Below are positions 1-6,145 of a stretch of 8,469 nucleotides of DNA, piece by piece. The first letter of the stretch is position 1, and each line of letters opens with the position of its first letter. This stretch comes from Vampirovibrionales bacterium (lineage in GTDB: Bacteria > Cyanobacteriota > Vampirovibrionia > Vampirovibrionales > JAJTHC01). A program made the position numbers and the translations under genes. The notes beneath the pieces are model-generated. The model made no database searches. It had not been told where the DNA came from and saw nothing but the letters and a program-made list of their open reading frames with translations. The stretch covers positions 1 to 8,469 of the forward strand of contig JAJTHC010000057.1 of assembly GCA_021299615.1 (NCBI GenBank). The letters are read 5' to 3'.

Positions 1-3
1 CTA

Positions 4-55
4 AGTATTTTTTGTTGATTAAAAGATAAAATAGCCCCAAGGCTCAACAAATACT
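4..55. other. Imperfect long hairpin at window start
   Basis: AGTATTT-TTT-GTTG (4-17) pairs with CAACAAATACT (45-55), with three T's bulged. Between the arms lies a small inner hairpin, AGCC (33-36) with GGCT (41-44) and loop CCAA. No clean T-run follows on the + strand, so this is not a textbook intrinsic terminator. It could end a gene left of the window or form a structured RNA. Strand and role are unknown. Confidence 0.35.
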
Positions 56-230
56 CATTTCTTTTCATAAAAAACCCTTTCCATTCATAAATACTATACC
101 AAAGACTTAAAGACATAAACGACTATAAATTTAAAACAATGCTAGCCCCATTCATTTTTAGTGTACAACGATTTAAGCATCACACTTTTTATCTAGAAAA
201 ACTATACAAGATTACTGTAACAAAATGTAT

Positions 231-260
231 CAATTATACAATTGGTAAATTTGAATTTAC
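231..260. promoter_or_regulatory. Two adjoining AT-rich palindromes upstream of the GDPH-protein gene
   Basis: CAATT (231-235) is mirrored by AATTG (240-244), and GTAAATT (245-251) by AATTTAC (254-260). The two inverted repeats abut exactly, about 85-110 bases upstream of the start codon at 344. This would suit operator half-sites in the 5' region of that gene. The surroundings are very AT-rich, so short palindromes can arise by chance. I see no convincing -35/-10 pair nearby; a TATAAA lies at 124-129 without a matching -35. Confidence 0.3.
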
Positions 261-290
261 TTTATTTACAAGGGAATACCGAACAAAAAA

Positions 291-326
291 ATTATTTTTG
301 TTTTATAGATTATTTTTGTTTTATAT
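291..326. repeat. 18-bp tandem duplication in the 5' leader
   Basis: ATTATTTTTGTTTTATAG (291-308) is repeated directly at 309-326 with only the last base changed (G to T). The second copy ends one base before the GAGGGG ribosome site (328-333) of the gene at 344. It lies in the untranslated leader, where a change in copy number would alter leader length but no protein. Confidence 0.75.
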
Positions 327-343
327 AGAGGGGAATAAATAGA

Positions 344-1978
344 ATGTTAACAGGAAATAGTGGCTTTCAACCAAATTTTAATGTGCTTTTTAAGGCGTTA
401 AACTCGCCTGCTATGAATCAGTTATTGGGAACTTATGTACCATACGTTGGAACCAACACTTTAGCATCTGATCGATACAGATATGGTGACAATACAAATC
501 CCACGACCAATGCTTCTAGTTCTTGGAATGCCCTAGCAGGTTGGGGTGGAAGCTTCTCAAATTCATTTCAAAATAATGGCGGTACTACATACAACAATAC
601 GAACTATTGGGGTGCCATGGGTGGTTCCGGTTCTTATTCGTCAAGCTCCCCTTCCTTTCAAGGTACTGAAAGTTTAAATTCAGAAAATGCGTATTGTCCT
701 GAAGGCACTCATTTGGATAGCACGGATACATCGTATCCAGAAAATCAAATGACTGCTGAGACGAATAAAAATAACTTACTTCTCTTATTGGGAGGTTATT
801 TTTCAAGACGGTCGCAACCTACGCCATCACCGCAACCAACACCTGTTGTGGATCCTAATCTTCCGATTTATGAACCAACACCAGCACCAGCACCAACACC
901 AGCACCAACACCAGCACCAACACCAGCACCAACACCAGCACCAACACCAGCACCAACACCAACACCAACACCAACACCAACACCAACACCTAAACCTGCA
1001 CCTGCACCTAAACCTGCACCTAAACCAACACCTGAAGTTGTGGCGGCTAACGAACATGCCGCTTATTGGGGAGACCCTCATGTAGTGGATCCTGATCGTG
1101 CGAACAAAGCCGATAAACGTACTCATCAGTTTGATGTACACGGTGAAGGTAATTATAATTTATTAACTGACAAAGGTGTTGTTTTGAATGCACAACATAA
1201 AGCTATCCCACAATGGGCATCCCCAACAGTTAACAATGGTGCAACACCTTATGCTACAGGGAAAATAGATTTAAAATTAGGTGATCAAAAACTTGTACTA
1301 GACGATAATGGCAAAGTCACCTTAAACGGTAAACCTATCGCAAAAAATCAACGTCTGACGACGAATGATGGTACTGTGATTAGATGGGATGGGGAGAAGC
1401 TACGTGCTTCTAATGTTAATAAAGGTGAATATAACATGAGTTTCACCCTAAATAAAAGTACCGACGATAAAGGTAAAAATACCAGCTATATCGACACTGA
1501 TATTTACTCAACTAAAAAGGGTGTGAATTCAGACGGCGTAAAGCCCAAAGGTATTTTAGGCGAGGGCTTTGATGCAGATAAAATTGTACGAACAAAATTA
1601 AATAAAGACCAAGCCTCGTACAAAGTAAACAAACCTTCTACCTCTGGTAAAAGTGACGCTAGTGATAACGTCGTTGCTTCAAAAGCCGTCAATGCTAAGC
1701 CTGCTCAAGGGGCTGGTAAAAGTGACGCTAGTGCCGCCGTCGTTGCTTCAAAAGCCGTCAATGCTAAGCCTGCTCAAGGGGCTGGTAAAAGTGACGCCAG
1801 TGCCGCCGTCGTTGCTTCAAAAGCCGTCAATGCTAAGCCTGCTCAAGGGGCTGGTAAAAGTGACTCTAAAGAAGGAGCCGCTGCCGCCAGTTCTAAGTCA
1901 GCTCCATCAGCCACAGCCGTTGCATCGTCAGCTGCAAGTTCTAAAGCGGCTTCAGCTCCAGCAGCTTCCAAAAAGTAA
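344..1978 (+). CDS. Hypothetical GDPH-motif (VWD/DUF1521-like) protein with Pro-Thr linker and repeat tail
   Basis: The 544-residue product starts at an ATG 10 bases after GAGGGG. Residues 1-145 are rich in Ser, Asn, Gly and Tyr, followed by a short Leu-rich stretch (about 144-152). Residues 158-230 form a Pro-Thr/Pro-Ala linker. From residue 241, [11 protein letters not shown] leads into [20 protein letters not shown], a beta-rich region reaching about residue 430. Three 23-residue repeats (435-503) and a Lys/Ala/Ser tail follow. The GDPH pattern and the FDV-G-YNLL wording recall von Willebrand D-type domains and the calcium-triggered self-cleaving DUF1521/MIIA domain of rhizobial NopE1, cut between Asp and Pro; here that bond would be D244-P245. 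The domain assignment is inferred from motifs. There is no Sec signal peptide or transmembrane helix, so export, if any, would use another route. The linker and tail suggest an extended, perhaps surface or envelope, protein. The real function is unknown. Confidence 0.85.
   Translation: MLTGNSGFQPNFNVLFKALNSPAMNQLLGTYVPYVGTNTLASDRYRYGDNTNPTTNASSSWNALAGWGGSFSNSFQNNGGTTYNNTNYWGAMGGSGSYSSSSPSFQGTESLNSENAYCPEGTHLDSTDTSYPENQMTAETNKNNLLLLLGGYFSRRSQPTPSPQPTPVVDPNLPIYEPTPAPAPTPAPTPAPTPAPTPAPTPAPTPTPTPTPTPTPKPAPAPKPAPKPTPEVVAANEHAAYWGDPHVVDPDRANKADKRTHQFDVHGEGNYNLLTDKGVVLNAQHKAIPQWASPTVNNGATPYATGKIDLKLGDQKLVLDDNGKVTLNGKPIAKNQRLTTNDGTVIRWDGEKLRASNVNKGEYNMSFTLNKSTDDKGKNTSYIDTDIYSTKKGVNSDGVKPKGILGEGFDADKIVRTKLNKDQASYKVNKPSTSGKSDASDNVVASKAVNAKPAQGAGKSDASAAVVASKAVNAKPAQGAGKSDASAAVVASKAVNAKPAQGAGKSDSKEGAAAASSKSAPSATAVASSAASSKAASAPAASKK
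875..1033 (+). repeat. Pro-Thr/Pro-Ala coding microsatellite
   Basis: A nearly uninterrupted hexamer run of type CCA(A/G)CA encodes alternating PT and PA pairs. It becomes pure PT and then a Lys-Pro/Ala-Pro variant, spanning residues 178-230. Because the unit is a multiple of three, gain or loss of units keeps the frame and only changes linker length. The apparent reverse-strand Cys-Trp and +2-frame His-Gln reading frames are by-products of this repeat. Confidence 0.9.
1646..1864 (+). repeat. 69-bp tandem repeats (23 residues) in the C-terminal tail
   Basis: Copies lie at 1646-1714, 1715-1783 and 1784-1852, with a 12-base start of a fourth at 1853-1864. Copies 2 and 3 differ by one silent change (GCT/GCC). 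Copy 1 differs from copy 2 at about four bases, giving DN instead of AA. Each unit reads [21 protein letters not shown]. Near-identity at the DNA level implies recent expansion or gene conversion. The lysine/alanine/serine make-up resembles basic disordered tails such as those of H1-like proteins, which is only a compositional likeness. Confidence 0.9.
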
Positions 1979-1987
1979 AGGCGGATT

Positions 1988-2137
1988 TATAGCCAAGTTT
2001 AGAATTTTCTGTACAGTAGGCTATTCTAGGAGCCTAGACTCGCAGATGTGTGAAGTGTACACAAACGACCATAAGCACATCGAGAACCCGAGCGACAACG
2101 AAGAGACACTGTACAGGAAATTATTTAAAATACTATA
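1988..2137. mobile_element. Palindromic MITE-like element, copy A
   Basis: A 150-bp non-coding unit begins 10 bases after the stop of the GDPH gene and ends 22 bases before the nrdA stop. Both ends read TATAG inward and carry ...TGTACAGT, as imperfect terminal inverted repeats; the right end is TTTAAAATACTATA. Inside is a perfect 6-bp hairpin, TAGGCT (2017-2022) with AGCCTA (2031-2036), then the palindrome GTGTACAC and a CGACAACG module. About 74 of 82 interior bases (2023-2104) match 4830-4911. No transposase is encoded, so mobility would depend on one elsewhere. It lies between convergent genes and could also act as a two-way terminator. Confidence 0.7.
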
Positions 2138-2143
2138 ACAAGT

Positions 2144-2159
2144 GACGCAGGGGGGCGTC
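2144..2159. terminator. GC-rich stem-loop at the nrdA stop codon (possible terminator)
   Basis: GACGC (2144-2148) and GCGTC (2155-2159) pair perfectly around loop AGGGGG; the last base belongs to the nrdA stop codon. There is no T-run on either side, so intrinsic termination would need help from the adjacent palindromic element A. Confidence 0.3.
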
Positions 2160-4504
2160 TAGCCACTACACGAAATGCAGTCGTCGGGGTTGTCGAGCGA
2201 ACAGGCAAGCTCTTCTTCACGCTGCTCTTTCAACATGTTTTTGTCCACCGTGAACTTAATGGCTTCCACCGCCGCATTTGAACGCAAGTAGTACATGCCT
2301 GTTTTCAAGCCTGCCTTCCATGAGTAGAAGTGCATGCTCGCCATTTTGGCAAAGTTGGGATTCGCCAAGTGGATGTTCAAGCTCTGGCTTTGGCAGATGT
2401 AAGGCCCGCGATCCGCCGCCATATCGATGATGTCTCGCTGGCTGATTTCCCAAACGGTTTTGTACATTGCCTTGACTTCTTCAGGGATGTTCGGGATCGC
2501 CTGCACCGAGCCGTTCGCTGAAATGATACGTTGACGCATGCGTTCATCCCACAAGCCTAGGGCGATAAGATCTTTCACCAAATACTTGTTGATGATGGTG
2601 AACTCACCTGAAAGCACACGTCGGGTGTAGATGTTGCTCGTGTAAGGCTCGAAGCACTCGTTATTGCCAAGGATTTGAGACGTCGACGCCGTGGGCATAG
2701 GAGCCAATAACAAGCTATTGTACAAGCCCGAAGTCTTAATCTTCTTTTTGAGGGCATTCCAGTCGTAACGCTCATCTCCAGGATCCACATTCCATAGATC
2801 GAACTGCAAGATGCCTTCACTTGCAGGAGACCCCGCAAAGGTCTGATACGCACCGTGTTCTTGAGCCAACTCGTTGGACGCTTCTAAGGCACCGTGATAA
2901 ATGGTTTCAAAAATTTGACGGTTCAGCTCTTTCGCTTCATCACTGTCAAACGACAATTTAAGCTGTAAGAAGGCATCCGCCAAGCCTTGAATGCCAATGC
3001 CAATCGGACGATGACGCAAGTTCGAATTCGACGTTTCAGGCAGTGGATAGTAGTTAATATCGATAATTTTGTTCAAATTACGAGTCACCACTTTTGAGAT
3101 GTAATGCAAGCGTTCAAAATCAAACTTACCGTGAGTCACAAAGCGACTTAAGGCAATGCTGGCAAGGTTACAGACGGCAATTTCGTCTTTTGCCGTGTAT
3201 TCTATAATTTCGGTACACAAGTTGGAAGACTTAATCGTGCCGAGGTTTTTTTGGTTGCTCTTTTCGTTACAGGCATCTTTATACAGCATGTAAGGTGTGC
3301 CTGTTTCGATTTGAGATTCCAAGACCGCAAACCACAATTCACGAGCCTTAACGACTCGACGGGGCTTGTCCGATTCTTCGTACTTCGTGTAAAGCGTCAC
3401 AAAATCTGCGCCGTACACGTCGGAAAGCCCAGGGGCTTCATTCGGACAGAACAACGACCAATCGCCGTCTTCTTCCACACGTTGCATGAACAAATCAGGG
3501 ATCCATAACGCCAAGAATAAATCTCTTGCTCTAAACTCTTCTTTGCCGTGATTCTTACGCAAGTCCAAGAACTCGAAAATATCGGCGTGCCACGGTTCAA
3601 TGTAAACGGCAAACGCCCCTTTGCGTTTATTGCCCCCTTGATCCACATAACGAGCGGTGTCGTTAAAAACACGAAGCATCGGCACAATGCCGTTGGACGT
3701 GCCGTTGGTGCCACGAATATAGCTGCCTTTAGCTCGCACATTGTGGATGTGTAAGCCAACGCCTCCAGCGTTTTTGGAAATTAACGCCGTTTGCTTGAGC
3801 GTGTCGTAAATGCCCGCGATGCTATCGTCTTGCATGCCGAGCAAGAAGCATGAAGAAAGCTGAGGACTTGGTGTGCCAGCGTTAAACAAAGTCGGCGACG
3901 CATGGGTAAACCATTTTTCAGACATTAAATTGTAGGTTTCAATCGCCGCATCCACATCGCCTGCGTGAATGCCAACCGAAACACGCATCCACATATGTTG
4001 GGGACGTTCGACGACTTGCCCGTACAAACGCAAGAGATAAGAACGCTCCAGTGTTTTGAAACCGAAGTAATCAAACAGATAGTCACGCTCATAGCGAATG
4101 GCGGAATCGAGCCGAGCGGCGTTGGCTTGGATGAAGGCATAGACGTCATCACTAATTAGACCAGCGGGCTGTTCGCTTTTGGGATCAATATAGGTGTACA
4201 AGTCTTCAATAACACCACTAAAGGAGGCTTTCGTCTTTTTATGCAGGTTAGACACCGCCACCCGAGCCGCCAAGTTCGCATAATCAGGATGCAAGGACGT
4301 CATGCTCGCTGCGGTTTCCGCCGCCAGCTGGTCGAGCTGTTCGGTAGTGACGCCGTCGTAGATGCCATCCACCACTCGCTTGGCGATTTCAATGGGTTCA
4401 ATGTAGCGGTGATCAAGATCAAAGCAGAGTGAATTAACACGATCTAGAATTTCATCAAATCGAACTTCCACGCGTTGCCCGTTGCGTTTAATGACGTGCA
4501 TCAT
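2159..4504 (-). CDS. nrdA: Ribonucleoside-diphosphate reductase, alpha (large) subunit, class Ia
   Basis: Large subunit of class I ribonucleotide reductase, which turns ribonucleoside diphosphates into deoxy forms using a radical supplied by the NrdB subunit. About 781 residues. The N-terminal ATP-cone (allosteric activity site) runs from MHVIKRNG to about residue 95. Numbering from the second ATG, the visible active-site residues are C218 (LSSCFLL), N427, C429 and E431 (NLCTE), C444 (AVCNLAS) and the radical-transfer pair Y737/Y738. The C-terminal CISC gives the redox-relay cysteines. These numbers match those of human RRM1, so the protein is full length and of the eukaryote-like type. ATG-ATG at 4504/4501 is preferred to a TTG at 4528, because the ribosome site lies inside that extension. 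It ends convergently with the GDPH gene and no nrdB lies next to it. Confidence 0.97.
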   Translation of the reverse strand: MMHVIKRNGQRVEVRFDEILDRVNSLCFDLDHRYIEPIEIAKRVVDGIYDGVTTEQLDQLAAETAASMTSLHPDYANLAARVAVSNLHKKTKASFSGVIEDLYTYIDPKSEQPAGLISDDVYAFIQANAARLDSAIRYERDYLFDYFGFKTLERSYLLRLYGQVVERPQHMWMRVSVGIHAGDVDAAIETYNLMSEKWFTHASPTLFNAGTPSPQLSSCFLLGMQDDSIAGIYDTLKQTALISKNAGGVGLHIHNVRAKGSYIRGTNGTSNGIVPMLRVFNDTARYVDQGGNKRKGAFAVYIEPWHADIFEFLDLRKNHGKEEFRARDLFLALWIPDLFMQRVEEDGDWSLFCPNEAPGLSDVYGADFVTLYTKYEESDKPRRVVKARELWFAVLESQIETGTPYMLYKDACNEKSNQKNLGTIKSSNLCTEIIEYTAKDEIAVCNLASIALSRFVTHGKFDFERLHYISKVVTRNLNKIIDINYYPLPETSNSNLRHRPIGIGIQGLADAFLQLKLSFDSDEAKELNRQIFETIYHGALEASNELAQEHGAYQTFAGSPASEGILQFDLWNVDPGDERYDWNALKKKIKTSGLYNSLLLAPMPTASTSQILGNNECFEPYTSNIYTRRVLSGEFTIINKYLVKDLIALGLWDERMRQRIISANGSVQAIPNIPEEVKAMYKTVWEISQRDIIDMAADRGPYICQSQSLNIHLANPNFAKMASMHFYSWKAGLKTGMYYLRSNAAVEAIKFTVDKNMLKEQREEELACSLDNPDDCISCSG

Positions 4505-4513
4505 AAAAGGGTG

Positions 4514-4520
4514 TCTCCTC
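4514..4520 (-). promoter_or_regulatory. Shine-Dalgarno site fixing the nrdA start
   Basis: GAGGAGA on the minus strand lies 9 bases before ATG at 4504 and 12 before ATG at 4501. It overlaps codons 3-5 of the longer frame that opens at TTG 4528, so the longer start is unlikely. Confidence 0.75.
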
Positions 4521-4570
4521 AAAGTCAAAATAATAGGTATGGCGTTTGGTTTGGGAAAGCCGAGCCATAA

Positions 4571-4588
4571 ACTGATGTATACACTAGT
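4571..4588. promoter_or_regulatory. 18-bp imperfect palindrome upstream of nrdA (candidate operator)
   Basis: ACTGATGTATACACTAGT is symmetric at 7 of 9 positions per arm around a perfect TGTATACA core. It is 67 bases upstream of the nrdA start, where a promoter or operator would be expected. It does not fit the usual paired NrdR boxes (ACAC-N-ATAT type), so the binding protein is unknown. Weak promoter-like hexamers (TTGCAT with TAAACT, 18 apart) lie just upstream of it on the minus strand. Confidence 0.35.
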
Positions 4589-4679
4589 TTACGCAAAGAA
4601 GTAGTCAAAATGCAAGTAAAGTTCCATGTAACAGTTCTTTGACTTTTTTGAAAAGTTCTTGGTGTTAAGTGTTTACAAG

Positions 4680-4700
4680 AAACTATTTTTTAGATAGTTT
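4680..4700. promoter_or_regulatory. 7-bp inverted repeat in the nrdA/pyrH spacer
   Basis: AAACTAT (4680-4686) and ATAGTTT (4694-4700) are perfect inverted arms around a 7-base T-rich loop, within an AT-rich stretch about 180 bases upstream of nrdA. It could be an operator or a small hairpin. The rest of 4590-4744 shows no gene or other recognisable site. Confidence 0.3.
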
Positions 4701-4750
4701 GAATTTAGATAAACTTATATTTCAATTTTATGTTTGGTTGGGTGTTTAAA

Positions 4751-4796
4751 GCGACAACGTATAGACACTGTACAGAAAATTATCAATTCGGCTATA
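4751..4796. mobile_element. Truncated right end of a palindromic element
   Basis: GCGACAACG...AGACACTGTACAG-AAAATTAT...CTATA resembles the right end of copy A (2091-2137: GCGACAACG, GACACTGTACAG, AAATTAT, CTATA). Only the terminal ~46 bases are present. The interior and left end are missing, so it looks like a remnant cut by rearrangement. Its terminal TATA runs straight into the next element. Confidence 0.55.
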
Positions 4797-4943
4797 TACC
4801 ATTTAAACGATTGAATAGCGTATAGGTGGATTCTAGGAGCCTAGACTCGCAGATGGGCGAGGTGTACACAAACGTACATAAGCACATCGAGAATCGTAGC
4901 GACAACGAAGACGCCAGACGCTATTTAATCGTTTAAATGGTAT
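4796..4943. mobile_element. Palindromic MITE-like element, copy B (second TIR type)
   Basis: Terminal inverted repeats of 26 bp at 4796-4821 and 4918-4943 match at 25 of 26 positions. They begin ATACCATTTAAACGATT, which differs from the TATAGTGTTTTAAA type of copies A and C but keeps the TATA-N3-TTTAAA layout. The 148-bp length equals that of copy C. The interior 4830-4911 matches copy A at about 74 of 82 bases and includes the palindrome TCTAGGAGCCTAGA and the pairing GTGTAC/GTACAT. There is no coding capacity. It lies between divergent nrdA and pyrH. Confidence 0.75.
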
Positions 4944-5017
4944 GAGGTCTTGTCTACACTTCTAATCTAGGCTCCTCGTCTAGCCTACTGTACGGAAAAC
5001 TCTTTAAAACACTATAT
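4944..5017. mobile_element. Inverted left-end fragment of a palindromic element
   Basis: Read on the minus strand this begins TATAGTGTTTTAAAGAG, continues into TTTTCCGTAC, and carries the TAGGCT/AGCCTA hairpin (AGCCTA at 4982-4987 and TAGGCT at 4968-4973 on the + strand). It then has ATTAGAAGTGTAGA. It closely matches the left end of copy C (7747-7817). The matching right half is absent. Confidence 0.6.
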
Positions 5018-5046
5018 ACGCCATTCAATCGTTTAAATGGTATGAG
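5018..5046. repeat. Solo copy of the second-type inverted terminus
   Basis: This matches 4918-4946 at 27 of 29 positions in the same orientation, exactly 100 bp downstream, and is the inverse of 4796-4821. Both copies are followed by the same TGAG. The remaining 5047-5132 before pyrH has a plausible ribosome site (AAGGA, 5119-5123) but no promoter I would commit to. Confidence 0.7.
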
Positions 5047-5132
5047 ATTCGATACATATCGTTACAAGCGTTTGAATCAAAATGTTTGTGTTACCATTTT
5101 AAAAAAGTTGACCCTTACAAGGATAATACACC

Positions 5133-5873
5133 ATGACCACAACCCCACGCTTTAAACGAATCTTACTGAAAATTAGCGGTGAAGCCCTTATGGGCGATCA
5201 AGGCTTTGGCATTAAGCCTGAAGTCGTTGGCAAAATCTGCGAAGAAGTCAAACAAGCCCACGAACTCGGCGTCGACATCGCCATCGTCGTCGGCGGGGGC
5301 AACATCTTTAGAGGCGTGCAAAACAGCACCAAGCTCGGCATGGACAGAGCCGCCGCCGATTACGTCGGAATGACCGCCACCATTATGAATGCCCTTGTCT
5401 TGCAAGGCGTTTTGCAGAACAAAAAAGTTGAAAATCGTATGATGACCGCAATTGGCATGGATCGTGTGGCGGAACCTTATATCCGCAAGCGTGCCATTCG
5501 TCACTTGGAAAAAGGGCGTGTCGTGGTTTTTGGCGGAGGCACAGGCAATCCCTTTTTCTCAACAGACACCACCTCTGCTCTTAGAGCCGCTGAAATCAAC
5601 GCCGAAGTCATTTTAATGGCGAAAAATGGCGTCGATGGCGTTTACGATAAAGACCCCAAAACCAACGCTGATGCGGTAAAATTCGATCGTCTTACCTATG
5701 ACGAAGTCTTGCGTCGTAACCTTAAAGTCATGGATCAAACCGCCATTTCCTTGTGTAAAGAAACCAAATTGCCGATTATTTGCTTTGACTTCAACGCTGA
5801 AAATGCGATTTCAGGTTTATTGCAAGGGCAAACGCTCGGTACGATTATTGCATCGGAAGATTGGCAGGGTTAA
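5133..5873 (+). CDS. pyrH: Uridylate (UMP) kinase
   Basis: Bacterial UMP kinase of the amino-acid-kinase fold, a cytoplasmic hexamer that phosphorylates UMP to UDP with ATP in pyrimidine nucleotide synthesis. The 246 residues match the usual ~240. Visible landmarks are the phosphate-binding K13-S15-G16 (LLKISGEALMG), GGGNIFRG at 54-61, GMDRAAADYVGM at 69-80 with the UMP-contacting Asp71, GTGNPFFSTDT at 136-146, and KNGVDGVYDKDP at 164-175 in the nucleotide region. The start is supported by AAGGA 9 bases upstream. In many bacteria frr follows directly. Here a tandem repeat array begins five bases after the stop and the next gene is convergent, so pyrH seems to stand alone. The wording is closest to my memory of cyanobacterial/Melainabacterial and Firmicute PyrH rather than proteobacterial PyrH. 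Confidence 0.97.
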   Translation: MTTTPRFKRILLKISGEALMGDQGFGIKPEVVGKICEEVKQAHELGVDIAIVVGGGNIFRGVQNSTKLGMDRAAADYVGMTATIMNALVLQGVLQNKKVENRMMTAIGMDRVAEPYIRKRAIRHLEKGRVVVFGGGTGNPFFSTDTTSALRAAEINAEVILMAKNGVDGVYDKDPKTNADAVKFDRLTYDEVLRRNLKVMDQTAISLCKETKLPIICFDFNAENAISGLLQGQTLGTIIASEDWQG

Positions 5874-5878
5874 TTTTC

Positions 5879-6017
5879 GACACACGAAATAGGCATTTTT
5901 GGCACACAGAATCCCCTTTTTTGACACACAAAACCCCTGTTTTTGGCACACAGAATAGGTGTTTTTGACACATAAAACCCTCTCTTTTGACACACAGAAT
6001 AGGTATTTCTGACACAC
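5879..6017. repeat. Tandem array with exact 22-bp period
   Basis: The anchor G(A/G)CACA recurs at 5879, 5901, 5923, 5945, 5967, 5989 and 6011, always 22 bases apart: six full units and a seventh that decays after CACACA. A unit reads about GACACACAGAATAGGTG followed by TTTTT. The middle alternates between AATAGG (units 1, 4, 6) and a C-rich version (units 2, 3, 5). The array begins five bases after the pyrH stop and lies between convergent pyrH and prfA. Units diverge at several positions while the spacing never slips. No stops occur in the minus strand in any frame, so spurious Cys/Lys-rich frames appear. These are not genes. Confidence 0.9.
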
Positions 6018-6079
6018 ACTTGAAGAGCATTTGAAAGATTTTCACCATCACAACGGTAATTTTCATCGCCTTTCAAGTA
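6018..6079. other. Stem-forming spacer between the 22-bp array and prfA
   Basis: Two nested or competing pairings are visible: ACTTGAA (6018-6024) with TTCAAGT (6072-6078), and TTGAAAG (6031-6037) with CTTTCAA (6070-6076). The second copies overlap, so only one stem can form at a time. It lies downstream of both convergent genes and may aid 3'-end formation. No gene is seen in 6018-6140. Confidence 0.3.
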
Positions 6080-6124
6080 GCCACTCTTTTTTAGAATGAC
6101 ATCTTTTTGACGGGTTGCCTAGTG

Positions 6125-6145
6125 CTTAAAACCTACTATTTTAAG
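6125..6145. terminator. AT-rich palindrome across the prfA stop codon
   Basis: CTTAAAA (6125-6131) and TTTTAAG (6139-6145) are perfect inverted arms with a 7-base loop, and the prfA TAA (6141-6143) lies in one arm. A stem this AT-rich is weak as a terminator. It may be incidental or a 3'-end processing signal. Confidence 0.25.

Noticed and set aside
139..342. 67-codon + frame just upstream of the GDPH gene
   Set aside because: No ribosome site, very AT-rich with leader-like composition, and it contains the 18-bp duplication. It is most likely untranslated leader.
827..1141. Minus-strand Cys-Trp repeat frame and + His-Gln repeat frame (846-1085)
   Set aside because: Both are out-of-frame readings of the Pro-Thr/Ala microsatellite of the real gene.
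1653..2138. 161-codon + frame running out of the GDPH gene and through element A
   Set aside because: Shadow of the 69-bp repeats in another frame. Its run through element A is chance openness, since copy B has an early stop in the corresponding stretch, so a coding palindromic element is not supported.
4571..4588. NrdR box
   Set aside because: Lacks the ACAC-N-ATAT pattern and a second site at the usual spacing.
5879..6017. CRISPR array
   Set aside because: Units are directly abutting 22-mers without unique spacers and no cas genes are present.
5817..6076. Three overlapping minus-strand Cys/Lys-rich frames over the 22-bp array
   Set aside because: The unit lacks stops in all minus frames and 22 is not a multiple of three, so every frame gives the same pseudo-repeat. 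There is no ribosome site and the frames overlap the pyrH end.
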